Assembly (NCBI GenBank): GCA_041563475.1 | Contig: JBFFMY010000067.1 | Coordinates: 1 to 13,459 of the forward strand | Reading direction: 5' to 3' | Source: CAJXZP01 sp041563475 | GTDB taxonomy: Bacteria > Bacteroidota > Bacteroidia > Flavobacteriales_G > Salibacteraceae | DNA: 13,459 nucleotides | In this document: positions 7,569-13,459 of the stretch, piece after piece | Layout: every line of letters starts with the position of its first letter | How positions within the stretch are numbered: the stretch's first letter is position 1 | Translations under genes and position numbers: made by a program | Notes under the pieces: model-generated | Databases searched by the model: none | Told to the model about the DNA's origin: nothing | What the model saw: the letters and a program-made list of their open reading frames with translations, nothing else

Positions 7569-10088
7569 TTGAAAAAATTAAACATTTTCCGGCATCTGGT
7601 TGTATTCGTACTTTTTTTCGGTTCATTTTCTGTTTGTGCACAAGAGGATGATTTGGAAAGAATTAACCATGGATTAAAGTTTATTGAAGAGAATTATGCA
7701 ATTATTACCCGTGAATTTGAGGAAGGAAATCCAAACTCAGACTCCCTAAAAGGGGGTATAAATGTATTGATTGTTTATAGAGACAGTTTGTTTACTTTAT
7801 CTACGGAGCTTACAAAGCTGGTTAGTAAGGCGACAATTGATTTAACAGCCCTTGGACCAGTACCAAATGAGGAAGATCCAACCGAACCTGAAAATATTTC
7901 CAATAAAAGGAAAAAATTAAATGATCAAATAAACAATATAAATGGTTCTTTGAGTACTTGCAATGATTTAATCGGGTCCGTTGGAAAGTTAATTAAGCAA
8001 ATAAGTGATTATAGAGTTAATGTTTTTGTTTCCGGTATTTCGAAGCGGTCAACATCTTTTTTTACAAAAGCATTATGGCTTAGTGCATGGAGTGAATTTA
8101 AAACATTTGCAAAGAGTGTTCGGAGTTATTATTCCGATTTTTGGTCAGATTTTTGGTTAAACAAAAAAACCGGGAATATTTTGTTATTGTTTACATCGTT
8201 GCTTTTGGCCTTCCTCGTTCCAATGATTCCTCAAACAAAGGTGTATAAAAAATTTTCTGGAGTCATTGATACTAGTTATTTAGATTCAGTTTTAAGAAGA
8301 CAAATAAATGGGCTTAGGGAACCAATTTTGAAGTTTATTATAGTTTTAGTTTCGAGCGTAATTTTGTATTGGGGAGCCTTGGAAATAAACCTAATTTCAG
8401 AGGAGAGTAAATCCATGGTTCAATTTTTTATTATTGACCTCTCTGTAATTGTTTTTATATGGTATTTCGCTAAAAGTGTATTTAAATCGGAATATGCGAT
8501 TTTTGGAAAAATTAAATGCGCTCCAGGTACAGCTTTAGAAAGTAGGTATCTGTTTATTGGAATGTTTTTGATTTTTTTTATGGACAGAATATTCATCCAA
8601 ATATTTGATTTTACCTATGCGGGAATAAACTTGATTACAGTTCAGTCGTTTCTTTTAACGTCTGCATTTGCATTAATGTTCTATATATTCGTATCCCCCA
8701 AGCGATGGGTGTATGTGCTGCCGGAGTCAAATCAAAAGAAAGAACCTATTAAGGATGAGTCTAGCCTGAAAAGAAAACGAGACATTCTGGAAGGGGTTTT
8801 ATTAATTGGAAGAGGTATAGGAATTGCATTGTTTCTTGCAATGGTTTTGGAATATATAGATTTAGCAAATTTTGTATTCCATCGGGTTGTTTTGTTAACT
8901 ACATACCTGATTCTTTACGGGAGTGTAAGGGATGTATTTCTTTGGATTATTTCAGAAATAATAAGAAACAACCCTTCTGAGACCACAAAGAATCAGAACA
9001 CTATTGAGAATAAGGACACCCTAAATTTTTGGTTAAACACCATTGTTAATTTCATTTTAGTCTTATTAGGAATCCCTGCGTTTTTGTTTGCTATTGGTAT
9101 GGACCCGCTTGACATAAAGTATTGGATACATGTTCTTTTAACAGGTTTCAAAATTGGAGGGGAAACTTTCTCCTTAAAAAATATTTTCTCAGGAATATCC
9201 ATGTTTCTATTGATTATTCTTATCACTAGATGGGCGACTAGCATGATAAACTCTAGGTTGATTGAGCATTCAAATATTGACAGTGGGGTACGAAACTCCA
9301 TGGTGACCATTCTTAATTACCTTGGGGTGGTAATTGCCCTTTTTACAGCAGTTCCTTTATTTGGTTTTAATTTTTCAAAAATCACTGTGGTTGTAGGTGC
9401 ATTATCTGTAGGTATTGGTTTTGGGTTACAAAATATTGTGAAAGATTATGTTTCTGGTCTTCTATTATTAATTGAGAGACCAATAAAATTGGGTGACTGG
9501 GTAGTTGTGTCTAATGGACAAGGGTATGTAAAAGAGATTAAGGGAAGGGTTACTGTGGTAGAAACGTTTGACAAATTAAATTTAATTGTGCCTAATTCTG
9601 ATTTGGTTAATCTGCCAATCCAAAACTGGTTTTATGGAAATAAAAAAGGAAGGGTGGTAGTTGATATTGGTGTGGCATATTCATCAGACCCAGAATTGGT
9701 TAAGGAGTTATTAATTAAATGTGCGAATGACCACCCCACCATTGTATCCTCACCGAAACCAAATGTTATTTGGGATGGTTTTGGAGATAGTACATTGAAT
9801 TTTCAATTGAGGGCATATGTCAATAATTCGGATATTAGTTACCTTGTAAAAAGTGACTTGCATTTTGCAATTTATAAAATATTTAGAGAGAATGGGATTT
9901 CAATTCCATTTCCTCAAAGGGATATTCACGTTGAATCACCTTTAGATAAAAAGAAAGATGAACTTTCAAATAAAACAAGAAAAATAACAAAGGATTTAAA
10001 AACCGAAAGTAAGTTCACTAAACAAGATGCAGTAAGTAAACCAACAAAGAAATCTGCTAAAGATAAAAACGAAGGTTCTTCAAGTTAA
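7569..10088 (+). CDS. large MscS-family mechanosensitive ion channel
   Basis: 839 residues, much longer than E. coli MscS (286), in the range of the multi-helix MscM/MscK-type channels. A signal peptide (about 1-24, ending VCAQ) leads to a periplasmic helical region (about 25-195). About nine or more hydrophobic helices follow from about 202 to 630. The MscS pore helix and beta domain come next: ALSVGIGFGLQNIVKDYVSG (about 611-630), then LIERPIKLGDWV (about 632-643), VETFDKLNLIVPNSDL and the C-terminal alpha/beta vestibule. A Lys-rich tail (about 795-839) ends the protein. It should open under membrane tension to release solutes during hypo-osmotic shock. The start is TTG at 7569-7571: an in-frame TAA at 7560-7562 leaves no ATG before the signal peptide. 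Arginine is mostly AGA/AGG (22 of 30 by hand count), unlike the kinase gene. It lies between the intact and duplicated hydratase 3' ends. Confidence 0.93.
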   Translation: MKKLNIFRHLVVFVLFFGSFSVCAQEDDLERINHGLKFIEENYAIITREFEEGNPNSDSLKGGINVLIVYRDSLFTLSTELTKLVSKATIDLTALGPVPNEEDPTEPENISNKRKKLNDQINNINGSLSTCNDLIGSVGKLIKQISDYRVNVFVSGISKRSTSFFTKALWLSAWSEFKTFAKSVRSYYSDFWSDFWLNKKTGNILLLFTSLLLAFLVPMIPQTKVYKKFSGVIDTSYLDSVLRRQINGLREPILKFIIVLVSSVILYWGALEINLISEESKSMVQFFIIDLSVIVFIWYFAKSVFKSEYAIFGKIKCAPGTALESRYLFIGMFLIFFMDRIFIQIFDFTYAGINLITVQSFLLTSAFALMFYIFVSPKRWVYVLPESNQKKEPIKDESSLKRKRDILEGVLLIGRGIGIALFLAMVLEYIDLANFVFHRVVLLTTYLILYGSVRDVFLWIISEIIRNNPSETTKNQNTIENKDTLNFWLNTIVNFILVLLGIPAFLFAIGMDPLDIKYWIHVLLTGFKIGGETFSLKNIFSGISMFLLIILITRWATSMINSRLIEHSNIDSGVRNSMVTILNYLGVVIALFTAVPLFGFNFSKITVVVGALSVGIGFGLQNIVKDYVSGLLLLIERPIKLGDWVVVSNGQGYVKEIKGRVTVVETFDKLNLIVPNSDLVNLPIQNWFYGNKKGRVVVDIGVAYSSDPELVKELLIKCANDHPTIVSSPKPNVIWDGFGDSTLNFQLRAYVNNSDISYLVKSDLHFAIYKIFRENGISIPFPQRDIHVESPLDKKKDELSNKTRKITKDLKTESKFTKQDAVSKPTKKSAKDKNEGSSS

Positions 10089-10120
10089 ACCTTGAAAATA
10101 ATAGAATTATTTATAAACGT

Positions 10121-10160
10121 CCTTTTTGAATATTAAAAGCCAAATTTTACAGGGAATTAG
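10121..10160 (+). pseudogene. duplicated 3'-end remnant of the enoyl-CoA hydratase gene
   Basis: CCTTTTTGAATA (10121-10132) is identical to 7441-7452. CCAAATTTTAC-x-GGGAATTAG at the end of the stretch matches the last 20 bases of the hydratase gene with one change. The middle 7-9 bases differ and one base is missing. Allowing for that shift, it encodes FLNIK then PNFTGN and stop, the conserved family C-terminus. Only about 13 codons survive. It lies 32 bases after the mscS stop and 29 bases before a strong terminator. The simplest reading is that this is the former end of the hydratase gene, pushed downstream when mscS was inserted. Confidence 0.72.
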
Positions 10161-10189
10161 GCGATTTTAATTTGTTAAAAAATGAATTG

Positions 10190-10227
10190 AAAAGAGGAAA
10201 CTAAGGAGTTTGCCCCTTTTTGTTTTT
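10190..10227 (+). terminator. rho-independent terminator, now serving mscS
   Basis: AAAAGAGGAAACT (10190-10202) pairs with AGTTTGCCCCTTTT (10207-10220) around loop AAGG, with one mismatch and one bulged G. The T-rich run TTTTTGTTTTT follows. It sits directly after the hydratase 3'-end remnant, so it was probably that gene's original terminator. Confidence 0.7.
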
Positions 10228-10308
10228 GGAAATTTACACCGTTAAACGTAACTGGTTGGGATAGATTAATTTAAGCATATTTTTTTTGTAAATTTTCAAA
10301 CCGATTAA

Positions 10309-11749
10309 ATGAAATTTGGACTTCTCATTGCCTCATTTATTATTTCTTCCAGATTAATTGGACAAGATTTTGGTTTGCCTAACCAAATGACTCCCGAGGA
10401 GTTTTCATAAATTGCGGATTATAATTTAAATCATTCACGTGGGTCTGGAATTATTGCGCCTCCAACGTCATCTGTACGTAATATGGCTGAATGAGAAGAA
10501 ACTCAATCGCTTGTAATCGCATGGACGAGTTACCCCAATATTTTAAGTCAGATAGTAGATTTAGCCCAAGAAGAGTGTGAAGTGATTATCATTTGTTCTG
10601 ACTCAAATGCAGTGAAATCAACCTTAAAAGGTAAGGGTGTCCCGTTATTTAATGTGACTTACATAAACGGAAGTTTTAACTCCATTTGGATGTGGGATTA
10701 TGGTTGTAACACCATGTATAAAGACGATGTTGATTCGCTGTATTTGGTGGATTGGATTTATAATAGTCTGCGTCCTGCTAATGATAATGTACCTGCATCC
10801 GTAGCTAATTTCAAAAACATTCCATTGTACGAAACCACTACAGCACCGTACTCGCTTGTTCATACCGGTGGTAATTTCATTACCGATGGGTTTGGAACAG
10901 CGTTCTCGTCTAATCTGGTTTTGGATGAAGAAACGCTTTTAGTTAGTGATTACCCCACGGGAGTAGTAGACGGCCTTCAAATAGAAGCGAACTTGAATTA
11001 TGTTTTATCGAACTTTAATTCGGTGTATGAAAAGCCTTACGAGGTCATACGCATTCCGGCTCCATCGAGCACAAGTGGTGCCCATCCAGATAATGGAGGG
11101 TATTACCGTACGTATTCGAATCAAGTATTTGTAAATAAAAAGGTGATTTTACCAATAGTATAGAACAGAGTACGATATCATAGCTAACCGTATTTTACGC
11201 GATGCGATGCCGGGATACAAAATTGTGGGTATTGAATGCGATTCGGGCCCAGATAATATAATTCAAGCAAGCGGGGTCATTCATTACATTACGCGTGCGG
11301 TTATACCGCTGTACCGATGTCAAGTGTAGGAGGAAATAATTGGGAAGCTCAAATACCAGCTCAAACTGCAAATACCCAGATTTTCTATTATGTGCATGGA
11401 GAAGCGAATTCAGGCAAAAAACAAGGGCGTCCAATTGCAGCTCCAAGTGGGTATTGGTCGTTTAAAGTGCTAGGTCCAAACGGAATTGAAAATGTAATGG
11501 CAGGGGTTAGCATGGAAGATATTTTCCCAAATCCGACTTCAACAATCGCATGCGTTTCAATAAATTATACGGGTAATTTGAATGATCGTATTGCCGTTTT
11601 GGATATGTTTGGGGAGAGAAGTTCAGCTTATCCATAACGGACTAATAGCCTTTGGAAACAACAAATTTTATAATAATTTAACCAAGCTTTCTTCAGGAAC
11701 TTACTTTGTTCAGTTACAAGTTAGAGAAAAATTTGAATTCAAAAACTAA
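10309..11749 (+). pseudogene. decayed agmatine deiminase/peptidylarginine deiminase-like gene with T9SS sorting domain
   Basis: The reading begins with an ATG at 10309 and a signal peptide (to about residue 19), then shows the PAD_porph family pattern: VRNMAE-x-EETQSLVIAWTS, VIIICSDSN, FNSIWM-x-DYG, VHTGGNFITDGFGTAF, FVNKKVILP, MPGYKIVGIECD. The end is a T9SS type-A sorting domain (IFPNPTS ... SSGTYFVQLQV). The gene is broken many times: TAA at 10408-10410; TGA at 10492-10494, where the family has Trp; frameshifts at about 11155-11163 and 11614-11620; and two internal deletions (near 10921-10935, removing the HxD catalytic motif, and near 11290-11300). The catalytic Cys is TAC Tyr (11285-11287), and the Arg of the W-x-R-D-Y-G motif is Trp (10693-10695). 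The ancestral protein was probably a secreted guanidino-group-modifying hydrolase. It cannot be active now. Confidence 0.85.
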
Positions 11750-11823
11750 TAGTGAAGTAGGAGAAACCAATTTACAAAGAGCTTAATTTCGAATACAAAA
11801 GGAGTTCTTTTCTTGAGCCAATT

Positions 11824-13074
11824 CTAGAAGTCATAATAGAAAAGGAGGTTAAATCTTACGGCATTTCCGGATACGTAATTTTTATCAATTCTTTCCCCCC
11901 AAATAAATTCAGCTCCAATTTTCGATCCGTCTGTAATATCCCAAAACGTATTAGACCGAATTGTGAAACCCTCTCGGTAGGTATTGCTTGCATCGAAATT
12001 ATACTGGTCCATACCAACCCAGCCATAAGTGAAATTGGAATATATAGCATTTGTCCACCGATGCTCATAGGAAAGGTAAAATCCATACGAAAGTGGAGAA
12101 TAAATTTTTCCTTCAGAATTAACAACTAAATCAAGACCATTGTCGCTTAAGTCATTAAAATATCTGGTAATAGACTGGCCTACTACTCCTTGTAAATGCC
12201 ATTGTCCTTTTTTCCATGAATTTATCACGACCGATCCTGAAATACCCCAACCCGGTCTAATAACAATATTTTTTTGGCTATCCAGTCCTGAAAGGGTTGG
12301 AATAACCAAAGATAATTGGGAGGACCCCCAAGAAAAAACTTTGTCTAAGCGGAGTGATACATCAGGTATAAGTTGAAAAGTTTCTCCACCGATTGAATCA
12401 GGAATATTTACGTTTGGAATTATGTACTCTAGAGAAACAGCAAGGTTAATTTCCTTATATATATTCGGTATTGAATACCGGATTTGAGGTGTTCGCATTA
12501 TTAATGAAGCAGTTGGTCCTGCAAAATCTACCATTGATGGAAGGGCGTTAACATGGGAGAATAAACTCCAGGTTTGTCCAAACAAAAACTTACCATATGA
12601 CCCATAGGAATGTCTAATCCTAAACCCATTGGGCCCGGTAAAATCTGTTTCGAGCCGAATAAATATGTCGCCTTTCTGGGTTTTTCGTGTTACTTCAAAC
12701 CCAAGTCGGGTTTGATCAAGTCCGTTATAGTAGTTCGGAAGAGGGTTATTAAATTCGCCTGTTGGAATATCATATGTTGAAAATGAGTTTTTTGAAGGTA
12801 AATTAAGCTGGTCAAAAACTACAAGATACCGGACGGAACCTAGAATTCTTAATTGCATGTTTCCATCTGGGGTTTTAATAAATAAACCCCTATTTTGAGC
12901 AATATCTAAAGGGGCAGTCTCCGTAATTCTGGCCGTGTCGGTTTGGTTTGTATCAGTTGGAGTATTACTAATAATGGTTTTTTGCTTCGCTTCTTCATTT
13001 TGTCCAAAGCACAAAAATGGTGTACTCGTAAAAAGAAAAGTGTAAACCAATAGTTTGAAAATACGACTCGTCAT
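11824..13074 (-). CDS. DcaP-like outer-membrane porin
   Basis: 416 residues from the ATG at 13072-13074; an in-frame TTG 18 bases upstream is less likely because the ATG gives a compact signal peptide (about 1-25, ending CFGQ). A Thr/Asn/Asp-rich linker (about 26-55) follows, then a long beta-barrel region with alternating aromatic and polar residues starting at GLFIKTPDGNMQLRILGSVR. It has typical outer-membrane turns such as DFTGPNGFRIRHSYG, KFLFGQTWSLFS and RTPQIRYS. The protein ends LLFYYDF with a terminal Phe, the signal for BAM-dependent insertion. The order, and especially the FGQTWS-F-x-D/N motif, resembles DcaP-family trimeric porins, which pass organic acids or small anionic solutes. 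The substrate here cannot be told. It is transcribed from a TAnnTTTG element at 13112-13119 and is convergent with the deiminase relic. Confidence 0.82.
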   Translation of the reverse strand: MTSRIFKLLVYTFLFTSTPFLCFGQNEEAKQKTIISNTPTDTNQTDTARITETAPLDIAQNRGLFIKTPDGNMQLRILGSVRYLVVFDQLNLPSKNSFSTYDIPTGEFNNPLPNYYNGLDQTRLGFEVTRKTQKGDIFIRLETDFTGPNGFRIRHSYGSYGKFLFGQTWSLFSHVNALPSMVDFAGPTASLIMRTPQIRYSIPNIYKEINLAVSLEYIIPNVNIPDSIGGETFQLIPDVSLRLDKVFSWGSSQLSLVIPTLSGLDSQKNIVIRPGWGISGSVVINSWKKGQWHLQGVVGQSITRYFNDLSDNGLDLVVNSEGKIYSPLSYGFYLSYEHRWTNAIYSNFTYGWVGMDQYNFDASNTYREGFTIRSNTFWDITDGSKIGAEFIWGERIDKNYVSGNAVRFNLLFYYDF

Positions 13075-13111
13075 AGTATGGATGATAACCAATTTACCGT
13101 GATAGAATTCT

Positions 13112-13119
13112 CAAAAATA
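13112..13119 (-). promoter_or_regulatory. -7 promoter element of the porin gene
   Basis: On the minus strand this reads TATTTTTG, a full match to TAnnTTTG, 37 bases before the porin ATG. A TTTTTG lies 24 bases further upstream, slightly beyond the usual 17-23 base spacing for the -33 element. Confidence 0.5.
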
Positions 13120-13197
13120 GATAGGCTATATCAATTTACACTACAAAAAGTAGAAAGATTGTGCTTTAAAGTGTGCTTAAATGGTAATAATTTGGAT

Positions 13198-13459
13198 TTA
13201 TTTCAATTCAACCGTAACTCTTGGGATATGTTCGTTGAATTTTGATTTATGCTCTGAGCCAATAACTTCTACGACTGGAGTCACTAAATCAATTCCAACA
13301 TCTTGCCCTTTTTCCGCTACAGGGTAGGTGTTTCCTACTTTTATCGTCTGGTAATGTGCTATTAATTAGCGCAATCGCTGGATATTATTAAAACTAAGCG
13401 AAAACCGACTCTGGTGTTTGTTCTAGTGCTTTTAACTCAAAGGAAACACTGAGGTCAAC
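13198..13459 (-). pseudogene. unidentified broken coding remnant (C-terminal part), runs off the right edge
   Basis: Two minus-strand pieces look coding but do not join. From the right edge, 21 codons read VDLSVSFELKALEQTPESVF-A to a TAG at 13394-13396. After an in-frame TAA at 13366-13368, another frame runs 55 codons (13201-13365) with KVGNTYPVAEKGQDVGIDLV and a final RVTVELK, ending at TAA 13198-13200. Both pieces look beta-rich and could be parts of one damaged protein, but I do not recognise the family. The stretch has no ATG start for the second piece. It lies upstream of the porin gene on the same strand. It could also be the natural end of a gene with assembly errors. Confidence 0.4.

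Noticed and set aside
8993..9310. 105-codon minus-strand open frame inside mscS
   Set aside because: It lies opposite the transmembrane part of a strongly supported MscS gene and has no independent support.
13075..13092. Upstream TTG start for the porin adding six residues
   Set aside because: It would lengthen the signal peptide N-region with no gain; the ATG start gives a normal signal peptide.
1..13459. Transposase, integrase, CRISPR array, tRNA or rRNA genes
   Set aside because: None could be recognised on either strand; the signs of gene gain rest on duplicated gene ends, not on mobile-element genes.

Overview
The window looks like a chromosomal segment from an AT-rich member of the Bacteroidota, probably a marine or freshwater flavobacterium-like lineage. 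Supporting signs are TAnnTTTG-type -7 promoter elements upstream of several genes, near absence of Shine-Dalgarno sequences, a lipoprotein and secreted proteins with Bacteroidota-style signal sequences, a type IX secretion (T9SS) sorting domain on a relic gene, and an ELWxTDGT-repeat protein. No tRNA, rRNA, CRISPR array, transposase or integrase was seen.

Layout. The left edge (1-225, minus) is the N-terminus of an ELWxTDGT-repeat secreted protein. Bases 226-449 hold no gene I recognise. At about 451-570 (plus) lies a broken remnant of the 3' end of polA (DNA polymerase I). Two small exported proteins follow on the minus strand (612-1034, a lipoprotein; 1197-1604, a META-like secreted protein with its own promoter and terminator), then pheS (1729-2754, minus). 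Divergent from pheS is an NtrY-like sensor histidine kinase (2928-4376). Its stop codon directly abuts the stop of a convergent AsmA/DUF748-like envelope gene (4377-6588, minus) that is split by a frameshift. A divergent promoter pair leads to an enoyl-CoA hydratase (6699-7481), followed by a large MscS-family mechanosensitive channel (7569-10088). Downstream comes a second, degraded copy of the enoyl-CoA hydratase 3' end (10121-10160) and a terminator (10190-10227). A heavily decayed agmatine deiminase/peptidylarginine-deiminase-like gene with a T9SS tail (10309-11749) comes next, then a DcaP-like outer-membrane porin (11824-13074, minus) and an unidentified broken coding remnant at the right edge.

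How it fits together. pheS, the histidine kinase, the DUF748 gene and the enoyl-CoA hydratase form a conserved-looking housekeeping and envelope core. The accessory genes (ELWxTDGT protein, mscS, deiminase relic, porin) mostly concern the cell surface or secretion. I found no dedicated new defence or metabolic system. The most interesting signal is structural: two core genes (polA and the enoyl-CoA hydratase) have left duplicate 3'-end fragments beside accessory genes. The mscS gene sits exactly between the intact hydratase and the duplicated hydratase end and uses arginine codons unlike the neighbouring kinase. This is a scar expected from insertion of foreign DNA by homologous recombination on one side and illegitimate joining on the other. 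With the deiminase relic and the frameshifted DUF748 gene, the segment appears to have seen repeated gain and decay.
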